A stretch of DNA of 64,000 nucleotides, taken from positions 32,640,877 to 32,704,876 of the forward strand of contig OX421968.1 in the NCBI GenBank assembly GCA_949128115.1. Reading direction: 5' to 3'. Source of the DNA: Anaspis maculata. Its lineage: Eukaryota; Arthropoda; Insecta; Coleoptera; Scraptiidae. Positions 43,846 to 52,729 of this stretch are shown in pieces (within the stretch, counting starts at the first letter, position 1; every line of letters begins with the position of its first letter). The notes under the pieces were generated by a model, which had not been told where the DNA came from, searched no databases, and was given only the letters and a program-made list of their open reading frames with translations. The position numbers and the translations under genes were made by a program.

Positions 43846-44679
43846 ATCGGTTGTGTCACCCCAAAACCGGGTTGTGTCCCCGATGAGTAGCAAGGAACGG
43901 ATGGAAATTACTTTCCTGGCCCCTCCACGAACACGGAGGGAAAGTATTGTAATCGTGCAGAAAAAAAGTTTTGGGATTACGCCGGATATATCCATTTTGA
44001 GGTTTTTCAAGACGATTGAGACAATTTCCAAAATGATGTCTGTCCGTGAGTCTGTATGTCTGTGATTTTCCACGATAACTGCCGAAACGTTGATCCGATC
44101 GACTTAAAATAGGTATGCAGACGTGGTTTCACCCTGGAATGACCGGATTAGTTTTTGGCTGTCATCTGTCAAACAGAAGTGTTACTATCAGCAAATGACA
44201 AAAGCTACATCTCACGGAACTTGACTTGCGATATGTCATTTGAAAGCCCTTGAAAAACTGTATTCAGAACAGTTGAAAATATTTCCATATCTGTTATCTG
44301 TCAAATTATGAAAAATGCCAAAGTCTGAAAATTTACCATTTAATTATACAAAATCTATACGACAGATTTAAACCAAACTCGACAGGAAGCAACATTACCA
44401 AAGAATCAAGCTAATGTTGAAGTTGGAGTTTCCCATCATTCACCAGCCAAGCGCTATGAATTTTCAAAGTTTGGCCTGGCCGAATTCAGCCGGGCTTGTC
44501 TGTTGCTCGACTTTTGGCCTATTCAATTTTCTTAGCAACCTAACCGGTACGTTTCTGTTACATTGACGTATCCATCGTGATCCCTGGTATCTATGTCAAA
44601 GTGACAGAATGATTATGGATGCAGGCAGATTTCGGTGTTTTCTTTTATCGTTTAAGACAACAGTGCGCTCCGATCCTTT

Positions 44680-45189
44680 GTGTCTTCAAGTATCGTTTTG
44701 GGGGGCTCCGTGAACCCCCTTGTGTTTTCTGTAGCTTTAGCAACTCCAGTACCTATGCCCATCCCGTTTTGGCGTACCTATACCTACGTTCAATCTCTAA
44801 TGTGTCCAGTTCCCTTCTATGATTCGGTACCAGGGCCCCATGTTTTCTTACTGCCGTTCAAAGCCCCGATGGGGCCCCAAATAACTTGTGACTATCAGAT
44901 TTTGCCGTTTCAGGCCAAGCGACGCCGTTGTGTCTTCTTGGGTTGGTTGAAGACCTATGGCTCCCTGGTGTCTACGAGTGTCTCTTGGAGTCCCACTGAG
45001 CCCCCCTCTCGTCTTTTCAGTCTTCAGAACTATTGTGCTGTCAGGTGTATCCCGGACCTGCCCTTTTTAAGGGCTCGAAGCCTCATTCCGCATGTCGTTT
45101 GGGACCCTGAAGTGCAAATAATAAGAACTCCCGCCAGGTATTCTACCCGTGAACCGATTTCCACCAAATATTTTTTAAACAATCGGTAA
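44680..45189 (+). CDS. uncharacterised 170-codon open frame
   Basis: The frame is open from about 44680 to the stop at 45189. Locally it is more GC-rich than its surroundings and full of CCC/GGG runs. Pro/Val/Ser-rich N-terminus (VPMPIPFWRTY), one short basic patch (QAKRRRCVFLGW), no recognised domain, no signal peptide and no convincing ATG (the track start is GTG). It lies inside the 43905-47525 repeat. It could be decayed transposon coding sequence or chance. Confidence 0.2.
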   Translation: MSSSIVLGGSVNPLVFSVALATPVPMPIPFWRTYTYVQSLMCPVPFYDSVPGPHVFLLPFKAPMGPQITCDYQILPFQAKRRRCVFLGWLKTYGSLVSTSVSWSPTEPPSRLFSLQNYCAVRCIPDLPFLRARSLIPHVVWDPEVQIIRTPARYSTREPISTKYFLNNR

Positions 45190-45959
45190 TTGGTTCTTGG
45201 ATATTCTCCAACCATTTTTCGTCCAATCTTCTGAATTATTTTGGTTGAAAAACAACCTTCTCTCTATGGAACTAAATGTTCTGATGGATGAGGTTCTACA
45301 GCGCCTTATTGAATCTTGAACCGCAGTGCTTTATTGTGATGTGTGTATCCAAGTTATTTTTCCTGGATGGTCGCTGGACTTGGTCGATTTTTCTTTAGTT
45401 TCACAATCATTTGATATGTGATCGTGCAGATTGAACTGTTCTGCCAACAACTGTCCAACAATGGTTGCGGAATACCGTCGCTCGGCTTGTCTACCCAAGC
45501 TCTAAATTGAAGATATAGGGTTGAAATTTGACACACAGATGCAGTAAAAGTTTTTAATCAAGTTTGTCTAATTTCATCATCATTTCTAAAGTAGAAACAA
45601 AAATTTTAATAAGGAACTGGTATTGCATTCTTTAGATATCATAACAGTCAGCTACCTAGTTCTACCTTTTGGATTGAGTATTTCATCACCTTGGACAACG
45701 AACCTAACCTGTCATTTGTTCTGTCCGCTCAACAATGGATGCAGGATGCTCGCTAAACGCTCAACTCAATAGAATTTTTTCATCAATTTCCAAATCGAAT
45801 CCTCTCTCTCCCGAAGGGACACTTCGATCAAAATCCTTACTGACGTCCCTGGATACCGCCGGGAAAGTTTTGTGCTGCCCCACAACAGATTTTTTATTAT
45901 GAAATGATGTTCCTTCGGGTGGGAAATTGGAGAAAAAGATTGAATAATTGAGATATTTT
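45190..45959. other. no gene recognised
   Basis: AT-rich interior of the inverted repeat. No supported feature. Confidence 0.4.
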
Positions 45960-46600
45960 CTCCAATTAGGGATTCATTTAGAGCTCCATCATTTGAGTCT
46001 CGTCTTGATGAGCTAGGCCGGTGGATTTTAAAGCGGGAAACTCTCGGAAAACTTGAATTTCAAGAAATGTTCAAGAATCAATCACCTTTTGTTTGAAGAA
46101 CGTTAGTATAAATCTGTTCACAAGCGAAAAAGTTACAAATTTGCAGGTTTTCATTATAGGAACCAAATTATGTAAAAGAAAAGCGAGTGAGGCAGTCAGA
46201 CGCATTAGTACATGGATAGAGGTGATCGATCCGAAACTGGCACCACAGAAAGATTGAAAATAGTGTGCAGGAGATTGAAAATTTTGAAAACTTGAATTTT
46301 CCGGGAAAACCTCAAAAAAAATTCCAAATCATCTTTTTATGAAGATCGTCAATTACGGCTTCACTTTAAGCTCTATCATTCGAATCCGGTTTCGATAACC
46401 CAAACCTGTTTTACATTTTCAACAGGGGAATTCCCGGGAAATTGAGAAGAAAATCATTTGAAAATGTCCAAGAGCCAGTAGCCTCTTGTTTGAAAGAAAA
46501 AGATGAAAATCTGTTCACGGGATGAAGAGTTGGAAAATTTGCGGTTTTTCTAGAGATGAAAACTCGGAAACCGTGAGTTCGATTTCGAAAATTTTCTTTC
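45960..46600 (+). repeat. diverged tandem repeat, ~395-bp unit
   Basis: One full unit and the first part of a second. Landmarks AGAGCTCCATCATTTGAGTC (about 45979) and AAGCTCTATCATTCGAATCC (about 46370) correspond, as do AAATCTGTTCACAAGCG (about 46110) and AAATCTGTTCACGGGAT (about 46508). Confidence 0.6.
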
Positions 46601-47089
46601 CAAAAATTAATTTAATCTTTTCTCCAATTTTCATTTCCAGCATGTCTGCACCTAAAATGAATATTTCGTGGGGCTCACCGCATGTCAAAGTTGGCATAGT
46701 AGTTTTTTCAAATTCACAGAATATACTAATTTCATTTTGAAAAAATTACCGTCAGAAAACCGGAACCGTGCCGATTTTGAAAATGGGACTACACGACGCT
46801 CAATCAAATATACTTTCGATATCAGTTTGACTTTTTCGAAAAAAGTTGATCGCCGAGCAGTAATGAATTTTTGAGTGGAGTCCTGCATCAAAGGCGAGTC
46901 GTTCTGGTCAAAATTCGGGCGAGAGGCCCTCTCAGGTGGCAACGGCTAGGAGAAATTTTGAAAATTCATACCGCTCGACTGGAAAATGGTGGAAGATTGC
47001 AACTCCAGACTTGATTTGGCTCTTTTGTTTTGTTGCTTGCTGCGAAATTTGGCCCCAATCCATTTGATAGATTTTGAATAATTGAATGG
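46601..47089. other. no gene recognised
   Basis: AT-rich, short frames only. Confidence 0.4.
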
Positions 47090-47591
47090 TAAAGTTTTGA
47101 ACTTTGACATTTTTTATTATTTGACAGATGACAGATAGAGGAAAACTTTTAACTGTTCTGAATACAGTTTTTTATGGACTCTCAAGCGGTATATTGCAAG
47201 TCAAGTTCCGTGATGTATAACATCTATCATTCTTTGGTAGTGGCATTTCCGTTTGACAGATAACAGCCAAAAACTAATGGGCTCATTCCAGGGACCAACA
47301 ATGTCCGCATGCCGAATTTTAAGTCGATCGGATCAACGCTGCGGCTGTAATCGTAGAAGGTTACAGACAAGACACACAGGCAGACACACATACAGACAGA
47401 CATCACTCCAAAAATGTTCTTAATCGTCTTGGGGGACCTCAAAATAGATATATCCGTCTTCATCTCGAAAAAATTTTTTAGCGCGTTCACAATACTTCCC
47501 CTCCTCGTTGGGTGGTGGGTCGGGGAAGTAAATAGAAAACACCAATATGAAATGAAAACCAAATAGAGAAATTACACGTTTCAACTAGGTA

Positions 47592-48342
47592 CAGGGTGTT
47601 CACGATAAAATTCACCTCCCCTCTAGGAGGTTCCCCTTTGAGATATTTTGGAAAACTAAAAACTTTTTCCCAACGATTTTTCCCAGGGATCTTGAGTCAA
47701 TCGTCTAAAAGTTTCTAATTGGTACCGTATACAGGGTGTGATATGTAACTTTTTTATTTTAAATGCAACACCCTATATTTTATTCCGTGATTTGGTGAAG
47801 CCTTTTTTTCTGGTTACAAATATATATGACACTTATGATTTATTTTGACAAGTAATTTGTCAAAAAAATGATAAAATAGGTAGTCAAATAATTTTGTTTC
47901 GCGGCAAGATGGCTTTGATTTCTACAGTTCCCTGAAAAAAAAGTTATTTTCGCAGCATTTTGTCCGTAGAATTCAACTCTGCATGGATAAATGGTCTAAT
48001 TCGTCCCTAATACAGGGTGTCGCGTAATTTTTAATTTTCAACTCATTTGACTACCTATTTTATTATTTTTTTGACAGCTTCCTTGTCAAAACAAATCATC
48101 AATGTTATATATCTTTGTGATCAGAAAGAAAGGCTTCATCGAATGACGTAATAAAATATAGGGTGTCGTATTTGAAATAAAAAAGTTACATGTCACACCC
48201 TGTATACGGTACCAATTGAAAACTTTTAGACGATTGATTCAAGATGCCTGGGAAAAATCGTTGGGAAAAAGTTTTTGGTTTTCCAAAATATCTCAAAGAG
48301 GAACCTCCTAGAGGGAGGGTGAATTTTATCGTGAACACCCGG
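47592..48342. mobile_element. 751-bp TA/CAGGGTG element with an in-window empty site
   Basis: Starts CAGGGTGTTCACGATAAAAT and ends with its inverse (last bases CACCCGG, one mismatch to CACCCTG). TA stands on both sides (47590-47591, 48343-48344). The arms pair almost fully around about 47965. It sits in the right arm of the 9.2-kb inverted repeat; the left arm at 41185-41186 has a single TA and no element. No coding sequence. Confidence 0.85.
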
Positions 48343-48355
48343 TACCTATATTTCG

Positions 48356-48640
48356 CGACTTTCTTCCCGTTTTCTGTGTTTTATTCCTTCTTTTTGAACG
48401 TACTTCAACTATTTCTGCGCGATACTTTCCATGCATTGTTATCCTTTCTTTGCGCTCTTCCGCTATTTTTCCTGCATTTCATTCTTTCCTTACACGCGTC
48501 GACTGCCCTTTTTTAGCAACTTTCTTCCCTTTATGTGTGATGTATTCCTTCTTTTCAATGTTTTTCATTCATAACGATTCCTGTGATTTTAGCCCTGTTC
48601 CTTGTTTTACGACGCGTTCTTCTTAGCTTCTTCCCGCCCA
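48356..48640. repeat. degenerate tandem repeat, ~162-bp unit
   Basis: CGCGACTTTCTTCCCGTTTT..GTGTTTTATTCC (48356) and AGCAACTTTCTTCCC..GTGATGTATTCC (48517) are corresponding units. A related phrase also occurs at 58806-58850. Confidence 0.45.
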
Positions 48641-49551
48641 ACACCCCCATTTTGTTCCTCAGTCCCGTTGGTGTCTATTGGTAGCATATTGCCACAAAAC
48701 CAATGTCTTTTGGTGGTTTTATTACTATTTCTTGCGATATTTCGCCCTTTTTTTTAAATTTACGACGCGTTATTTTTAGCTTCCCCTTCCCAACACCCCC
48801 TTTTTGCTCCCCGGCTCCGCTGGTGTGTTTTATCTTCCTTTTAGTTCCATTTCCATTTCGTTCGGGGGATTGCATATCCGCCTGGCGCCAAAAAAAATAC
48901 ACTGCGCAGCTTTCCAAACTTCTGATTTTTTTTCTCGAAAGTTTGTGGATCTCCAGCAAAATTTCCTTTGAAAAAGCTTCTTGGTCACTGTTTGTAGTCC
49001 ATTCCTACTTTTGCGATGATCAAAATCGAGATTCCCTTTATGACACGGTTACCGTCGTTTATTACTTTCTACCCGTCTACTTTCTGCCTCGACGAATATT
49101 TTTGAGTTCTAGTCACATCTTCGGATTCTACATTGAATTTAGAAAGGGAAAAATGTCCTTGATATTTTTTATTCGGAGGCTTCGTTTTCGAGAATTTGAG
49201 TTTCGATGTCTGGAAACATGGTCAAAAGAGCTGCTTTTATTACTGAACATTAAAATCAAATTGAAAAACCCAACATATTGCTGCAAAAATCGCGTGCGAT
49301 GGGCGATGGTCTGAACAATACCATGCTCTATTTCTCGAGGCAAGGCTATGGTGCCAGGCTATGTGCGGTGCGCTGTGCGAGGCTCCACTTCGGCCACGTT
49401 CATTTAAAACAACGCATGTATTTTTTGCGTGTGCGAGTAGGGTTACCATACGTCCGGATTTACCCGGACATGTTTGGGTTTTTGAGGCGTCCGGGGAAGT
49501 CCGGCCGGGAAAGTAGATAGCGTCCGGAAAAATCAAATTATCACGCTTTCA

Positions 49552-49695
49552 GCTTGGTTCCCAGTTGCGAATATTCGGACAGAAAATGCGATTTTGTATG
49601 TCAAATTTTGAATTGGAGGGCTCTGATTGGCCAATATGACGACTTTGACGTAAAATTTCGCATTTTCTGTCCGATTATTCGCATCTGGGAATCCA
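49552..49695. mobile_element. 144-bp hairpin MITE inside the hAT element
   Basis: Inverted ends TTGGTTCCCAGTTGCGAATA / TGGATTCCCAGATGCGAATA (right end read inverted) with the shared continuation TCGGACAGAAAATGCGA. The 7-bp direct repeat GCTTTCA borders it (49545-49551, 49696-49702). Confidence 0.7.
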
Positions 49696-51055
49696 GCTTT
49701 CATCGGGTTATTGCCTATCGGACAACGCGAGCTGGCCGTACCCAACAGCTGATTTTGCTATTTCGAATTTGGCGCATCGCGTTGCGCGCAGTAACTTATC
49801 ACAGCAGTCGTACCACCATAACCGATAATGATCAAGTCGGCAAGTCCTCAATAGACCATATTAATTATTCTCACTTTCCCCTTCCACTAGTCATTTGTAA
49901 GTTAGGTATGTGCCTGTGACCATGCGCACTGCAGTAGAAGATCTCGCGCGCCACGGCATGCATAGAAAACGGAACTTTGCTGTCGCTGTCAGAATTTACG
50001 ATTGCAAGGTGTTTTCTTGATTCTTGGGACGTTTTAACCTTTTTAACCATACTTTTACGTGACGGCTGACGCTCGGTTCGCTTTCAAGCGCTGTCAAAAT
50101 TCTCGTTAGCGGAAGTTGTGCAATAAAATATGGCGGGTAATTTGAAATTGTTTTGGATTCAAAAACCCTATTCTAAATTGCTTCGCATAAACTTCACAGC
50201 AAGATTTTCCATTTCATAATGGTGAAAAGTAGATCAGGTATTTCTTTTTACACACTTGCTATGTTATACATTCGTCGAAATTGTCAATTTGCACCTTTAA
50301 TTGATCATTTTACAAAGTCATTCAACATGCATATTCTTATGGGAGTTTCAACTCAGCACATGTGGTTGTCTCTCTCCCCGATCTGCGACTGCGCTCTGAA
50401 TAATTAATATGGTCAATTTATTTCTTATTTTGATCTTCCAATCCTTGTGGCATGCACGATTTCTTTTGCTAACCTTGCAGTAGGTATGTCTTATAATTTC
50501 ATAAAAAAAGTGAGAACAAAAAATAAAAAAGGTCATGCTATGTGCACCTACGTAAGTAAACTGCTCACAAATTGAAGTGGATATTTTTAAAAAAAGGTTT
50601 TTTTAAAATCGCCACAAAATTCTTGAAAATCACTCGATTGTGAAACCCCTTGCACTGTTTTGAAGAAAAATGTCAATATTTTCAAGAACTGCTGAAGTCC
50701 TCCACAAAAATCACATGGATATGTCTAATACAGGGTGATGAAAAAAGTCGTTCAGTTTTGTTCTTTTTTACTCTTGTGCAGGAGATTGTTTATCCACCCT
50801 GTACACCTATATTTACTTGGATCTTATAGTCTGCAGCTTATGTAACTCGTCAGTTTTTAGTTTTTTGCTTTCCGTTGCGTACTTACCGAAATATAGCCTT
50901 TTCACTTTTCAAAGTCGTTTTATCGATGAATCTACTAAATCCGGGCGCTACTGGATTTTTTTTGTACTAAGCAATGCCACTTGTACTTTTAAAACGATTT
51001 TTTGCGCAGATTTCAAAATTAACGAAGATATGGCGTCTCAACCATCTGATGTATA

Positions 51056-51425
51056 CAGGATGTCGCAAAAAAAAAATCATTTATAAGGTTCATTTTATTT
51101 CGAAATAATCAGTAGCAAAATGCCGTTGCAAAGATCAACTCCAGGTAAGTTCGATATCGTGGCAAATATCTTGCGGAATGGTACAAGGCAAAGAGAAATT
51201 GTCAATTTGGTGAACGTATCACAAAGTGTCATCGGTGGGCAAAGAGAGACGACTCCTTGCCACTGGCAGTGCCCGAATCACACATGGAGAAGGTCGCCCG
51301 AGAATAATTCCAGTAATGGACGATCTCTTCTTGTTAGACATAAAATTGTAAAATTGAAAAGTGAAATTTTCTACAACCTGTAATAAGGTGTCAGAAACAA
51401 ATTTCTTCATTCATGCGACACCCTG
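51056..51425 (+). mobile_element. internally deleted Tc1-like element
   Basis: Ends CAGGATGTCGCA and, inverted, CAGGGTGTCGCA, with TA on both sides (51054-51055, 51426-51427). It is 370 bp long and retains only the start of a transposase gene. Confidence 0.75.
51120..51345 (+). pseudogene. Tc1-like transposase N-terminus
   Basis: ATG at 51120, then GTRQREIVNLVNVSQSVI, a helix-turn-helix of the Tc1/Tc3 DNA-binding type. After a frameshift GEGRPRIIPVMDDLFLLD follows, containing the GRPR motif that links the two DNA-binding subdomains in Tc1 transposases. The catalytic domain is deleted. Confidence 0.7.
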
Positions 51426-52172
51426 TATATTTTTATGTAGTCTTCTATCCGAAATCTGCTCAAAAAATCGTTTTAAAAGTACCAAGTGGCATTGTTTTGT
51501 AAGTACCAAAAAATCCAGTAGCCCCCGGATTTATTCATTGACAAAATGACTTTGGGAAGTAAAAAGGCTATATTTCGGTAAGTACGCAGCGGAAAGCGGA
51601 GAAATAAAAACTAACGAGTTACATAAGCTACAGACTATATGATCCTAACAAGTATAGGTGTACAGGGTGGATAAACAATCTCCTGCATGAGATCAAAAAA
51701 GAACAAAACTGAACGACTTTTTTCATCACCCTGTATTAGACATATCCATGGGATTTTTGTGGAGAACTTCAGTAGTTCTTGAAAATATAGACATTTTTCT
51801 TCAAAACAGTGCAAACGGTTTTACAATCGAATGATTTTCAAGAATTTGCTGGCAATTTTAGAAAAACCTTTTTTTAAAAATATCCACTTCAATTTGTGAG
51901 CAGTTTATGTCCGGATTTCAAGGATTTATTGTCTTGGAAACTGAAAAAGGTTTATGGTAACCCTATGTGCGAGGCGATGGTGCCAGGCTATGGTACAAGG
52001 CGATGGTCGGTGCGCCGTTGCGGACACGAAAAGCCAGGCGATGTGCGAGGCCTCACTGCGGACACTTACATTTAAAACAATGCATCTATTTTTTCTAGAG
52101 TACGAGGCTATGGGCCAGGCGATGGTACCAGGCGATGGTCGGTGCGCCGTTATGGCCACACACTTAGGCGCG

Positions 52173-52429
52173 AAGACTCGGGCGGATGAATAAGGAAAAA
52201 CGAAAAAATATCTACGCGAAGACTACGTCGCTCCAGAGCAATGTCGCGTGAAAACAGTGCGCCCACAGTGCACCCACAGTGACAGTAGTCAGTACAGTAC
52301 ATTGACATCTATGACAGTGACATTGACAGTAGATGTCTAAATTCCCAACAATTAATTATTATTTATTGTATCTATACGTACTTATGCGTCTCCTGTGTTG
52401 TGATTGTTGTTCATAAAACGGCCCGGTGC
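52173..52429. other. upstream region of the tacc gene
   Basis: Contains several direct and inverted GACAGT/ACAGTG motifs (52255-52335). No TATA box or defined promoter element could be assigned. It is the likely promoter region by position only. Confidence 0.35.
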
Positions 52430-52602
52430 CTGACACACATGCTCGGTTTGATATCTTGAAAGTTGAAACCGAGTCGCCCGTAGTAAAATATAAAAGTGAG
52501 TACCTAAGTAGCCATCGCCACCCACAACCTTTATTTCAACCTTCCAGTGGGCATTGGGCAAAACCGCTTGACCTGTCATTGACAGAGACAGGTTAGAAAG
52601 AG
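52430..52602 (+). other. probable 5' untranslated exon of tacc
   Basis: A good donor GAG|GTAAGC ends at 52602, and an acceptor TCTTGTAG ends at 52726. A second donor candidate, GTGAGT, lies at 52496. For either donor the frame leading into the next exon has a stop just upstream (TAA at 52484 or TAG at 52594). The unspliced frame also has a stop (TAG at 52724-52726). The ATG at 52730 is therefore the first usable start, and this exon would be non-coding. The transcription start is not visible. Confidence 0.5.
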
Positions 52603-52729
52603 GTAAGCCCATGATGATTCACACGTAAAGTTGCAATAATGAAAATTGCCTCGCGGCTTAAATTTTTGGCGTGGGAGTGACTGCTGCTTGTGCTGGACAG
52701 CTGCTGTTAAAATTTCTGTCTTGTAGGCC

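Larger units (their letters stand above)
43905..47525. repeat. inverted repeat, arms ~430 bp
   Basis: 43905-44335 and 47525-47090 are diverged inverse copies. Shared phrases include AAGTATTGT, CGGATATATC, TGTCTGTC runs, GTTGATCCGATCGACTTAAA and GGAACTTGACTTGC. The space between holds an unassigned frame at 44680-45189 and a 395-bp tandem repeat. It looks like a transposon whose interior has decayed; superfamily unknown. Confidence 0.5.
40165..49345. mobile_element. 9.2-kb inverted-repeat element, arms ~1.05 kb
   Basis: 40165-41245 is the inverse of 49345-47530 once the 751-bp insertion at 47592-48342 is removed. Outer ends on both sides read TTGCCTCGAGAAATA then GCATGGTATTGTTCAGACC. The arms hold long antisense frames (up to 203 codons at 48703-49314) that are Phe/Leu/Ser-rich and appear in only one arm; I treat them as chance. 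The 6-kb interior is built from other repeats. It may be one large transposon or an inverted duplication. Confidence 0.5.
50562..51905. mobile_element. nested palindromes around a TA/CAGGGTG element
   Basis: The outer palindrome is 50562-50730 with 51735-51905. In its centre sits a TA-flanked element, 50731-51733, starting CAGGGTGATGAAAAAAGTCG and ending with its inverse. Within 70 bp of each of its ends a second CAGGGTG/CACCCTG terminus with TA appears (near 50801 and 51663), so another element boundary is nested there. The innermost insert is the Tc1-like element at 51056-51425. Confidence 0.7.
49438..51965. mobile_element. 2.5-kb non-autonomous hAT element
   Basis: Termini TAGGGTTACCATA at 49438 and its inverse ending at 51965. 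The perfect 8-bp duplication TGTGCGAG lies at 49430-49437 and 51966-51973. The subterminal phrase GTCCGGATTT occurs near both ends. Ends and an 8-bp duplication fit the hAT superfamily. There is no hAT transposase; the interior consists of other insertions (49552-49695, 50562-51905) and unassigned sequence, including a meaningless 121-codon frame at 49554-49919. Confidence 0.85.
49336..52172 (+). repeat. G-family repeat, split by a hAT element
   Basis: Two adjoining units. Unit 1 is 49336-49437 continued at 51966; unit 2 is about 51994-52172. Motifs GGCGATGG, GGCTATGG and GTGCGAGG flank an ACAACGCATG or ACAATGCATC core. The inverse copies at 37147-37266 (unit 1) and 36152-36536 (unit 2) confirm that the hAT element interrupts a continuous sequence. 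Confidence 0.7.

Noticed and set aside
48703..49314. 203-codon plus-strand open frame
   Set aside because: Phe/Leu/Ser-rich, without domain or splice context, lying wholly in the arm of an inverted repeat. The corresponding left arm does not keep the frame open, so it is most likely chance.
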